A DNA stretch of 64,000 nucleotides from Gammaproteobacteria bacterium. GTDB lineage: Bacteria > Pseudomonadota > Gammaproteobacteria > Thiohalobacterales > Thiohalobacteraceae. The stretch is taken from the NCBI GenBank assembly GCA_018819175.1, contig JAHJQQ010000050.1, positions 1 through 64,000 on the forward strand. Reading direction: 5' to 3'. The notes below the pieces were generated by a model that ran no database searches, was not told the origin of the DNA, and saw nothing but the letters and a program-made list of their open reading frames with translations. Position 1 is the first letter of the stretch; every line of letters begins with the position of its first letter. The translations under genes were made by a program, and so were the position numbers. Shown piece by piece: positions 56,577-64,000 of this stretch.

Positions 56577-58212
56577 GGTCGCTGAACAGGGAAGCTTTAA
56601 GTAGGGTTTGGGTGTAATCGTCCTGCGGATCCTCGAACAGTTGTTCGGTTGCGCCGGACTCTATGATGCGCCCGCCACGCATCACCAGGATACGGTGGGA
56701 TACAGCGCGAATCACTTTGAGATCGTGCGAGATGAACAGATAGCTGATGCCATAACGGCGCTGCAGATCCAGTAACAGCTCCAGTACCTGTTTCTGCACC
56801 GACACATCCAGTGCGCTGGTCGGTTCATCGAGCAAGATCAGCTTGGGTTCCAGAACCACCGCGCGGGCAACCGCGATGCGCTGCCGCTGGCCACCGGAAA
56901 ACTCATGCGGATAGCGCCATAGCATGTCTTCGCTGAGACCCACCTCGTCGAGAATCCGCAGAATCCGCGCACGATGCTGCTCGGCAGTCTGTTCCGGAAA
57001 ATGAATTTCCAATCCCTCGCGCAGAATCTGCTCGATGGTCATCCGCGGCGAGAGCGACGAATAGGGATCTTGAAACACCACTTGAAAATGCCGCCGCAAC
57101 GGACGTACCTGACGGGAATTCAAGCCACTCAACGGTTGACCATCAAACTGGATATCGCCCGTGCAGTCCTGCAGACGCAACAGGCACATGCCGAGCGTCG
57201 ATTTACCGGAGCCGGATTCACCGACGATTCCCAACGTCTCACCGGGGCGCAGCGTCAGGCTCACGTCATCCACCGCCTTGACCTCACCGATACGCCGCCG
57301 GAAAAAACCGGACTTGATCGGAAAATAGCAGCGCAGATCCCGACACTCGATCAGTGAGGCCTGGCTACCGGGCCGTTGAATATCCTCGGCTGTCAGCATG
57401 CGTTGCGGCTGGGCATTGAGCAGCTGGCGCGTGTAGGCATGTTCTGGCGCATCGAACACCTGACGCATATCGCCCTGCTCCACCAGTTTGCCCTTCTGCA
57501 TGACGCAGACCCGGTCGGCAAAACGTCGCACCAGATTCAGATCGTGGGTAATCAACAGCACGGCCATGCTGAAGTCACGTTGCAGATCTTCCAGCAGCGC
57601 GAGTATCTGCGCCTGCACGGTGACATCCAGTGCGGTGGTCGGCTCGTCGGCGATCAGCAATTTTGGTGAACAGGCCAACGCCATGGCGATCATGACACGC
57701 TGGCGCTGGCCGCCGGAGAGCATGTGCGGGAACGCATCAAACCGCTTGTGTGGTTCTGGGATTCCGGTGCGGTCGAGCAGTTCCAGCATGCGTTTGCGCG
57801 CCTGCTCACGCGACATATCCATATGCTGCATCAGTGGTTCGATCAGCTGCTGACCAATGGGATATACGGGGTTGAGGGAATTCATGGGCTCTTGGAAGAT
57901 CATGGCGATCTCACGCCCCCGCACCGCGCGCATCTCCGCCTCATCGACGCTGAGCAGATTACGTCCCGCGAACTGAATCTGTCCGGTGGGGAAGCGTGTC
58001 AGCCGCGGATCATGCAAACGCAGGATCGACAGTGCCGTGACCGATTTACCCGAGCCGGACTCACCCACCAGCGCAAGTTTTTCACCCGCGGCCATGTTGA
58101 AATCCACTGCCTCGACGACTCGCGAGTAATCACCATGCGGATCACGAAAGGCCACCGCCAGGTCTTTTACGCTGAGGAGCTGATGTTGCTCTGGCAATGT
58201 GTTATCAGCCAC
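56551..58212 (-). CDS. yejF: Microcin C/oligopeptide ABC transporter ATPase YejF
   Basis: This 553-residue protein is a fused ABC ATPase with two halves: first GESGSGKS, FPHMLSGGQRQRVMIAMALA and LLIADEPTT; second GESGSGKS, YPHEFSGGQRQRIAVARAVV and LILLDEPTS. It drives uptake through YejB-YejE. I use GTG 58212, overlapping the end of yejE; the ORF continues to 58233. The second, tandem ATPase overlaps its end. Confidence 0.92.
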   Translation of the reverse strand: MADNTLPEQHQLLSVKDLAVAFRDPHGDYSRVVEAVDFNMAAGEKLALVGESGSGKSVTALSILRLHDPRLTRFPTGQIQFAGRNLLSVDEAEMRAVRGREIAMIFQEPMNSLNPVYPIGQQLIEPLMQHMDMSREQARKRMLELLDRTGIPEPHKRFDAFPHMLSGGQRQRVMIAMALACSPKLLIADEPTTALDVTVQAQILALLEDLQRDFSMAVLLITHDLNLVRRFADRVCVMQKGKLVEQGDMRQVFDAPEHAYTRQLLNAQPQRMLTAEDIQRPGSQASLIECRDLRCYFPIKSGFFRRRIGEVKAVDDVSLTLRPGETLGIVGESGSGKSTLGMCLLRLQDCTGDIQFDGQPLSGLNSRQVRPLRRHFQVVFQDPYSSLSPRMTIEQILREGLEIHFPEQTAEQHRARILRILDEVGLSEDMLWRYPHEFSGGQRQRIAVARAVVLEPKLILLDEPTSALDVSVQKQVLELLLDLQRRYGISYLFISHDLKVIRAVSHRILVMRGGRIIESGATEQLFEDPQDDYTQTLLKASLFSDHADITIPA

Positions 58213-59257
58213 GACGCGTATCCATGGCCTCACGCAAGGCCTCCCCGATGAAGATCAACAGCGTCAGCGTACCCACCAATACCACGAAGGTCGTCATCGA
58301 CAACCACCAGGACTCGATATTCTCTTTACCTTGCGCCAACAACTCACCCAGGCTGGGCGTGCTCGGTGGAACGCCGAGACCGAGAAAATCCAGACTGGTC
58401 AGTGCCAGGATTGCACCGCTGATCCGGAAAGGCAGAAAGGTAATGACCGGTGTCAGGCTGTTGGGCAGAAGGTGCCTGAACATGATGGCGCGATTACTGA
58501 CACCCATGGCACGCGCTGCGCGCACATAATCCATGTTACGACCACGCAGGAATTCCGCACGCACATAATCGGCCAGCCCCATCCAGCCGAACAATGACAG
58601 CAGCACGATCAGCAACAGGATGCTGGGATCGAATAGCGAGGCAAAGATGATCAGCAAATAGAGTTCTGGCATAGAACCCCAGATCTCGATCAGACGCTGT
58701 GCAAAAAGATCGAAACGCCCTCCCAGATAACCTTGCAGCGCCCCTGCCAGCACACCGACTGCGACACCGATGGCCGTCAGAACGAAGGCGAACAGCACCG
58801 ATAAGCGAAAGCCGTAGAGCAGGCGCGCCAGGACGTCACGACCGCGGTCATCAGTACCTAACAGATTTTCCGCGGAAGGTGCTGCCGGGTTGGGCTGCTC
58901 GGTAAAATAATTAATGGTGTTGTAGCTGTAAGGATTCGGTGGATAGATCACCCAATTCCCATCCTGGTTCAACAACTCTTTTACATAGGGATCGGTGTAA
59001 TCCGCCTCGGTATCGAAGTCACCGCCAAATTCGGACTCCGTATATTGGTTGAATAGAGGGAAATAATACTCACCCTGGTATTGAATGATGATTGGCCGAT
59101 CATTACTGATGACTTCCGCACCGAGGCTGATCACAAACAGAATGCTGAAAATCCACAGGCTGTAATAACCACGACGATTGGCGCGGAAACGCATCCAGTT
59201 GCGCCGGTGCGGGGACAGCGGCGGGATCTTTTGGGTTGTGTTGATGGCGTCGCTCAT
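58205..59257 (-). CDS. yejE: Oligopeptide ABC transporter permease YejE
   Basis: A 350-residue permease with a first membrane helix (YYSLWIFSILFVISLGAEVI), a long periplasmic loop with NYFTEQPNPAAPSAENLLGT, and the DppC-type core (VLARLLYGFRLSVLFAFVLT and an EAA-like segment EFLRGRNMDYVRAARAMG). It forms the channel with YejB. It overlaps yejF and follows yejB by 9 bp. Confidence 0.94.
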   Translation of the reverse strand: MSDAINTTQKIPPLSPHRRNWMRFRANRRGYYSLWIFSILFVISLGAEVISNDRPIIIQYQGEYYFPLFNQYTESEFGGDFDTEADYTDPYVKELLNQDGNWVIYPPNPYSYNTINYFTEQPNPAAPSAENLLGTDDRGRDVLARLLYGFRLSVLFAFVLTAIGVAVGVLAGALQGYLGGRFDLFAQRLIEIWGSMPELYLLIIFASLFDPSILLLIVLLSLFGWMGLADYVRAEFLRGRNMDYVRAARAMGVSNRAIMFRHLLPNSLTPVITFLPFRISGAILALTSLDFLGLGVPPSTPSLGELLAQGKENIESWWLSMTTFVVLVGTLTLLIFIGEALREAMDTRRG

Positions 59258-59266
59258 CTTTGCACC

Positions 59267-60316
59267 TTACTGCGACGCATCGAATTGGATGCGTGGATCA
59301 ACCAACACATAGCTGATATCGGTTATCAGCTTGGCGATCAGGCCCAGCAGAGTAAACAGATACAGCGACCCCAGCACCACCGGATAGTCACGTTTCATAA
59401 TCGAGTCGTAGGCAAGCAAGCCCAGGCCATCCAGTGAGAAAATTTTCTCGATAAGAATGCTGCCGGCGAAAAAGGCGCCAATAAAGGCGGCCGGAAAACC
59501 GGTAACCAGGGGGATCATGGCATTGCGAAACACGTGTCGATATAGCACCCGGTTCTGAGATAAACCCTTGGCGCGTGCCGTCAGCACATACTGCTTGCGC
59601 ATTTCCTCGATAAAGCTGTTCTTGGTCAGCATGGTCATCACCGCGAAGCTGCCAACGACCAGAGAGATCACCGGCAGGGTGATATGCCAAAGATAATCGG
59701 TGATCTTGCCGAACCAAGTCAGCTCTTCGAAATTGTCTGATACCAGACCACGGAGCGGGAAAACATCCCAGAAGCTACCACCACCGAGCAACACCAGCAG
59801 CAGGATACCCAATACAAAACCCGGAATGGCATAGCCGACCAGGATCAACGTACTGGTGATCAGATCGAACGGCGTCCCGTCGCGCACAGCCTTGGCAACA
59901 CCCAGGGGTATGCAGGTCAGATACACCAGAAAAAAGGTCCACATACCAAGACTGATCGACACCGGCAGCTTGGACAGGATCAGGTCAATCACAGACTCGC
60001 CATGAAAATAGCTGTCGCCGAAGTTGAACACCGCGTAATCGCGCATCATATCGAAAAAGCGCACGTAGGCCGGTTTGTCGAAACCATAGAGCGCCTTGAG
60101 CTGTTCGATACGTTCCGGATCGAGGCCGGCATTACCACGGTACAGATGGGCGCCACCACCGGCCGCCTCACCCTGCACACCCGTTCCCTGTAACTGTTGG
60201 ATAAGCTGTTCGACCGGTCCACCCGGCACGAACTGCGTGACAATGAACGTCACCAGCATCACACCGATCAATGTCGGGATCATCAACAGCAGTCGTTTCA
60301 GGATATAGGCAGCCAT
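59267..60316 (-). CDS. yejB: Oligopeptide ABC transporter permease YejB
   Basis: The 349-residue DppB-type permease starts with a helix (YILKRLLLMIPTLIGVMLVT), has FVPGGPVEQLI after it, and includes an EAA-type loop (RKQYVLTARAKGLSQNRVLY). YejB usually carries an insertion between helices 1 and 2, seen here as GTGVQGEAAGGGAHLYRGNA. It lies between yejA and yejE, 4 bp after yejA. Confidence 0.94.
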   Translation of the reverse strand: MAAYILKRLLLMIPTLIGVMLVTFIVTQFVPGGPVEQLIQQLQGTGVQGEAAGGGAHLYRGNAGLDPERIEQLKALYGFDKPAYVRFFDMMRDYAVFNFGDSYFHGESVIDLILSKLPVSISLGMWTFFLVYLTCIPLGVAKAVRDGTPFDLITSTLILVGYAIPGFVLGILLLVLLGGGSFWDVFPLRGLVSDNFEELTWFGKITDYLWHITLPVISLVVGSFAVMTMLTKNSFIEEMRKQYVLTARAKGLSQNRVLYRHVFRNAMIPLVTGFPAAFIGAFFAGSILIEKIFSLDGLGLLAYDSIMKRDYPVVLGSLYLFTLLGLIAKLITDISYVLVDPRIQFDASQ

Positions 60317-60320
60317 GTGC

Positions 60321-62132
60321 TTATCTCACCTGCTCAGTTGATTCCGCTGGCTTTCGCCACCAGGACTGCAATACCCAGCTCTCAGCGTCATAGTACAAGG
60401 GCAGCGTCGCAGGATGCGCGAATTTATCCCAATAGGCGACGCGGTGCGTGGCGATATACCAGTTGGGCACCACATATTCTCCGTACAGCAAGACTCTGTC
60501 CAGCGCATGGGCGGCAGTGATCAGTTCGGCCCGGTTCGGTGCGTAAACCAGTTTATTCACCAGCGCATCCACTACCGGATCCTTGATGCCGGCCATATTG
60601 TTCGAGCCTTCCTGATCCGCCGTGGTGGAGTACCACATATTGAACTGCTCGTTACCCGGCGATTGCGATTGCGGAAAGGACGCCACCATCATGTCGAAAT
60701 TGAAGGTGCGCCGGCGTTGCACATAGAGACTGACATCGACAGTACGATAATCGAGTTCGATACCCAGTTTGCGCAGATTGTGGCCATAGGGCGCTAGTAT
60801 CCGCTCAAAGCCCTTTTGCGCCAGCAGGACTTCTATATTGAAAGGCTCGCCCGCTGCATTGCGCAGACGGCCATCACGCACTTTCCAGCCCGCCTCCTCC
60901 AACAGGGCCTTCGCTTCGCGCAGATTGCGGCGCAGTGCACCGGGCTCGGAGGTATCCGCCGGCTTCCACTCCTCGGTAAAAATCGCCGCCGGCAGCTGAT
61001 CGCGGAACTGTTCTAATAACGCCAACTCATCGCCCTCGGGCAACCCCGTGGCGGCCAGTTCGCTGTTGCTGAAATAGCTGTCGCAACGCGTGTACTGATT
61101 GTAAAACAGGTTCTTGTTTGACCAGTCGAAATCAAAGGCCAGTGATAAGGCGCGACGCACCCGCCGGTCTTTGAATTTGTCACGCCGGGTGTTCATAACA
61201 AATCCCTGCATGCCGGCATTGTTACGGTGTGCCAGTTCTTCTTTGACGATCCTCCCGTCGGTGAATTGCGGACCGACATAATCGCGCGCCCACTGTTTGG
61301 AGTTATTCACCAGCATGAAGTCGAACTCGCCGGCCTTGAGAGCCTCCAGATGGACGGTTTCGTCGGAATAGTATTTGTAAGTTACGCGATCAAAATTAAA
61401 CATGCCGCGCCGAGTGTTGAGATCTTTAGCCCAGTAGTTCGGATCACGCACATAGGTAATATCCTTACCCAGGCGGTATTTCTCGATAGTGTAGGGCCCA
61501 CTGCCGATGGGTGGCGTGCGTGTCAGTTTATCGAATGCCGTGCCTTCCACCCATTTGCGCGCGAACACTTGCATTTGCGCTACGATCAGATGCAGTTCGG
61601 GATTGCGCTTGGCAAAATCGAACCGCAGGGTACGCTCATCCAGTACTTCGGCCCGCTGGATGTCCGCCCAGTAGAAACCGAATTGCGGGTGCGCCTTGTC
61701 GCTCTTGAGGGTGTCGAAACTGAATTTGACATCCTCCGCCAGCACCGGATCCCCGTTTGAGAAATGTGCGCGTGGATCTAATCGGAACGTAACGGACAGA
61801 CCGTCCTCGGCCAGATCGATATCTTCGGCCAGATGCGCGTAAAGGCTGTATGGCTCATCGGCGCTCTGTACCATCAATGGCTCAAGCACTAAGGTACCCA
61901 GACCATCGACAGACACGGATTTGAGAATGAACGGATTGAAACTGTCGTAATTGCCAAATCCTGAGAGGATAAGCTCACCGCCCTGCGGCGCCGTCGGATC
62001 CACATAATCGAAATGTTCGAAACCTGGTGGATACTTCGGCTCATAGCCCAACGCGGCCGCCGGCGCCGCGACAACCTGGGCCTGCATTGTGGTAAGCAAC
62101 AATAGCGTAATGACAAGTCGAAACACTGGCAC
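60321..62132 (-). CDS. yejA: Oligopeptide-binding periplasmic protein YejA
   Basis: The 603-residue protein is a family 5 extracellular solute-binding protein with a signal peptide (LVITLLLLTTMQAQVVAAPA). Typical segments include LGYEPKYPPGFEHFDYVDPT, DGLSVTFRLDPRAHFSNGDP and MNTRRDKFKDRRVRRALSLA. In E. coli the system imports microcin C and peptides. It is the first gene of yejABEF plus the second ATPase, on the minus strand. Confidence 0.94.
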   Translation of the reverse strand: MPVFRLVITLLLLTTMQAQVVAAPAAALGYEPKYPPGFEHFDYVDPTAPQGGELILSGFGNYDSFNPFILKSVSVDGLGTLVLEPLMVQSADEPYSLYAHLAEDIDLAEDGLSVTFRLDPRAHFSNGDPVLAEDVKFSFDTLKSDKAHPQFGFYWADIQRAEVLDERTLRFDFAKRNPELHLIVAQMQVFARKWVEGTAFDKLTRTPPIGSGPYTIEKYRLGKDITYVRDPNYWAKDLNTRRGMFNFDRVTYKYYSDETVHLEALKAGEFDFMLVNNSKQWARDYVGPQFTDGRIVKEELAHRNNAGMQGFVMNTRRDKFKDRRVRRALSLAFDFDWSNKNLFYNQYTRCDSYFSNSELAATGLPEGDELALLEQFRDQLPAAIFTEEWKPADTSEPGALRRNLREAKALLEEAGWKVRDGRLRNAAGEPFNIEVLLAQKGFERILAPYGHNLRKLGIELDYRTVDVSLYVQRRRTFNFDMMVASFPQSQSPGNEQFNMWYSTTADQEGSNNMAGIKDPVVDALVNKLVYAPNRAELITAAHALDRVLLYGEYVVPNWYIATHRVAYWDKFAHPATLPLYYDAESWVLQSWWRKPAESTEQVR

Positions 62133-62297
62133 ACAAAATCCTTGAATGTGCTGCCATTGGCCACGCCTTATGGCCAGGCAATTTTTTTAGGCCGGACTTT
62201 GGCTTCGCCTCGGCTCGTGAGTCACCCGCAGTTCTGGTGAATGACCGGAAGCCATTATATAGTAAGCGGGCCGTATGCAACGAAATGAGGAAAGATC

Positions 62298-63092
62298 ATG
62301 GGTTTCCTGAATGGAAAACGGGCGCTGATCGTAGGTCTCGCCAGCAACCGCTCCATCGCCTGGGGCATTGCCCAGGCAATGCACCGCGAAGGCGCTGAAC
62401 TTGCCTTCACCTACCAGAATGAAAAACTGCAGTCACGCGTCGAGAAAATGGCCGCGGAGTGCGGTTCGACTATCACCCTGCCCTGCGATGTCGGCAGCGA
62501 TGCGGAGATCGACGCCGTATTCTCAGGTTTGAAACAATACTGGGACAGCCTGGACATTATCGTCCATTCGGTCGCCTATGCGCCAAAAGAGGCCTTGGAA
62601 GGTGAATATCTGGACAGCGTGACCCGCGAGAATTTCGCCACGGCCCACGATATCAGTTCCTATAGCTTTGCGGCGCTCGCCAAGGCCGGTCGCCCGATGA
62701 TGCAGGGGCGCGCCGGGGCATTGCTGACGCTGAGTTATCTGGGCGCGGAGAAGGCACTGCCGAATTACAATGTCATGGGTGTCGCGAAAGCCAGCCTGGA
62801 GGCCAATGTGCGCTATATGGCCTACAGCCTCGGCCCCGATAATATCCGCGTCAATGCCGTCTCGGCAGGCCCGATTCGAACACTGGCCGCCTCAGGCATC
62901 AGCAATTTCCGCCGCCTGCTCGATTACGCGGAAAAGACCTCACCGCTGCGCCGCAATGTGAGCATTGAAGATGTCGGTAATGTCGCGGCATTCATGTGCT
63001 CGGATCTCGCTGCGGGTATCACCGGCGAAATCACCTATGTGGATGCCGGCTATAACATTGTCGGTGGGGCGCCGTTCGAGAGTAAGGAGTAG
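62298..63092 (+). CDS. fabI: Enoyl-[acyl-carrier-protein] reductase (NADH)
   Basis: FabI reduces enoyl-ACP in fatty acid elongation and is the triclosan target. The 264-residue protein has the family NADH motif LIVGLASNRSIAWGIAQAMH, SVAYAPKEALEGEYLD, and the active-site pair Y155/Y157-type with K in YLGAEKALPNYNVMGVAKAS. It has GAAATGAGGAAAG upstream of its ATG and is divergent from yejA. Confidence 0.96.
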   Translation: MGFLNGKRALIVGLASNRSIAWGIAQAMHREGAELAFTYQNEKLQSRVEKMAAECGSTITLPCDVGSDAEIDAVFSGLKQYWDSLDIIVHSVAYAPKEALEGEYLDSVTRENFATAHDISSYSFAALAKAGRPMMQGRAGALLTLSYLGAEKALPNYNVMGVAKASLEANVRYMAYSLGPDNIRVNAVSAGPIRTLAASGISNFRRLLDYAEKTSPLRRNVSIEDVGNVAAFMCSDLAAGITGEITYVDAGYNIVGGAPFESKE

Positions 63093-63098
63093 TTGAGG

Positions 63099-63167
63099 CT
63101 AGGGACTAGGGACTAGGGACTAGGGACTAGGGACTAGGGACTAGGGACTAGGGACTAGGGACTAGGG
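63099..63167. repeat. Heptanucleotide tandem array (CTAGGGA)n
   Basis: About ten perfect copies of the 7-bp unit CTAGGGA follow fabI directly. It shares the CTAGG core with the (AGGTTCT)n array at 1-152. CTAGTCACTAGGTC at about 63219-63232 is a degenerate continuation next to the symporter stop. Confidence 0.95.
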
Positions 63168-63224
63168 CGAAAGTTTTGTCACCTCTCTATTAATGTCAAT
63201 TCTTTGAGCCCGATACTCTAGTCA

Positions 63225-64000
63225 CTAGGTCTCTCTCTTTAAAATCCCCTCTTCCCCTTCCAGGCGCCCAATAATCACGGCGCCGCAGGTATCGCTGAAC
63301 ACATTCACCGAGGTGCGGCACATATCCAGCACCCGATCCACCGCAAGTATCAAACCCACCGCCTCCAGCGGCAAACCGATGGCTGCGAGAATAATCGTAA
63401 TGGCCACCAGGCTCGCCGCAGGAATACCGGCGACACCGACCGAGGTCAGCAGTGCAATCAACACTACAGTGAACTGCTGTGCCATGCTCAGTTCCATGCC
63501 ATAGGCCTGGGCGATAAACATCGCCGCGACACATTCATACAAGGCCGTGCCGTCCATATTCACTGTCGCGCCCAGTGGCAACACAAAGCTGGTCGTGCGA
63601 TTGGACACGCCGGCTTGACGCTCGACACAATCCAATGTCACCGGCAATGTCGCGGACGATGACGCTGTCGAGAACGCGGTCAATAATGCGGGTGCCATGG
63701 CCTGATAATGACGTAGCGGATTGACCTTGCCCACCAGCAGCAGAAGCATGGGCAATGCCACCAAAAAATGCACCGCCAAGGCGAGGAGTACCGTGAGAGT
63801 AAAGCTCAACAGAGGAATAAAGACCTCAACGCCAGTGGTGGCCACCACCTTGGCAACCAGCGCAAACACACCGATGGGGGCAAATTTCATCACCCAGTCG
63901 GTAATCAGCAACATGATTTCGAAGATGCCCTTCCAGAAGCCGTGCACTATGCCCGCATAAGGCTCACCGATGCGGGTCATGAAAAAGCCGAACAGCAGAC
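63225..64000 (-). CDS. Dicarboxylate/amino acid:cation symporter, partial
   Basis: The C-terminal part of a DAACS-type (GltP/DctA) sodium or proton symporter. It has MKFAPIGVFALVAKVV, the hairpin-region AFSTASSSATLPVTLDCVER with the serine-rich motif, the LPLGATVNMDGTALYECVAA motif and the final VDRVLDMCRTSVNVFSDTCGA signature, which ends in EGEEGILKRET. The frame is open through the window edge, so the start (residues before about 150 of the family) is outside. Which dicarboxylate or amino acid is carried cannot be told. Confidence 0.9.
   Translation of the reverse strand, partial: LLFGFFMTRIGEPYAGIVHGFWKGIFEIMLLITDWVMKFAPIGVFALVAKVVATTGVEVFIPLLSFTLTVLLALAVHFLVALPMLLLLVGKVNPLRHYQAMAPALLTAFSTASSSATLPVTLDCVERQAGVSNRTTSFVLPLGATVNMDGTALYECVAAMFIAQAYGMELSMAQQFTVVLIALLTSVGVAGIPAASLVAITIILAAIGLPLEAVGLILAVDRVLDMCRTSVNVFSDTCGAVIIGRLEGEEGILKRET

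Noticed and set aside
63099..63167. CRISPR array
   Set aside because: The units are seven bases with no spacers. The same holds for the array at 1-152. No Cas genes are present.

Overview
The window is a 64-kb piece of a gammaproteobacterial chromosome. The evidence is gene order and content: yhbY next to greA-carB-carA-dapB, hrcA-grpE-dnaK-dnaJ, nadK-recN, fur/bamE, ratA-rnfH/smpB-ssrA, dnaQ/rnhA/mltD, yejABEF and fabI. An hrcA gene with a CIRCE operator, a tmRNA tag reading ANDDNYALAA, FimX-like and PDC-sensor proteins and many REP-like intergenic repeats fit a Chromatiales-type (purple-sulfur relative) lineage. I cannot name the species.

Layout. 1-7463: a heptamer repeat array, YhbY, a glutaredoxin-like protein, then on the minus strand a DUF4149 membrane protein, greA, carB, carA and dapB. 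7464-12559: a 5-kb accessory block between dapB and dnaJ, made of REP-like repeats around a secreted dockerin-bearing metalloprotease and a small anchored protein. 12560-17744: dnaJ, dnaK, grpE and hrcA on the minus strand, with a RpoH-type promoter before grpE and a CIRCE operator before hrcA. 17897-24782: nadK, recN, fur, bamE, rnfH, ratA, an SNF-family transporter and smpB. 25064-26131: tmRNA interrupted in its T-loop by a 285-nt group I intron, followed by a shortened LAGLIDADG endonuclease gene and a second, intron-free copy of the tmRNA 3' end. 26160-30921: a TonB system (exbD, exbB, OprC-like copper receptor, tonB). 31064-36662: a sigma-54 module between two copies of the same protease gene end. 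It holds a PAS/AAA+/Fis activator, a consensus -24/-12 promoter and four genes (YHS, small membrane protein, isochorismatase-like hydrolase, NTF2-like). 36659-43412: a periplasmic protein, galE, a WD40 lipoprotein, a PDC-sensor protein and two nucleotide-sugar genes. 43821-54395: a MerR/REC fusion, dnaQ, rnhA, a methyltransferase, mltD, a PhyH-type oxygenase, an aminotransferase, a TlpA pair and a FimX-like protein. 54561-62132: the Yej peptide ABC transporter with a second fused ATPase. 62298-64000: fabI, another heptamer array and a truncated dicarboxylate symporter.

How the genes work together. smpB and ssrA form the ribosome-rescue system, and here ssrA must self-splice before its tRNA-like end can fold and be aminoacylated. 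The heat-shock genes appear to have two controls: HrcA on its own gene through CIRCE, and RpoH on grpE-dnaK-dnaJ. The TonB cluster supplies both the receptor and the energising complex. The sigma-54 activator is divergent from, and probably controls, the YHS-isochorismatase operon.

The most unusual items are the intron-split tmRNA with its endonuclease remnant and duplicated 3' end, the sigma-54 module and its chimeric flanking duplication, and the repeat-built island that splits dapB from dnaJ. All assignments come from reading the sequence; no database search was run.
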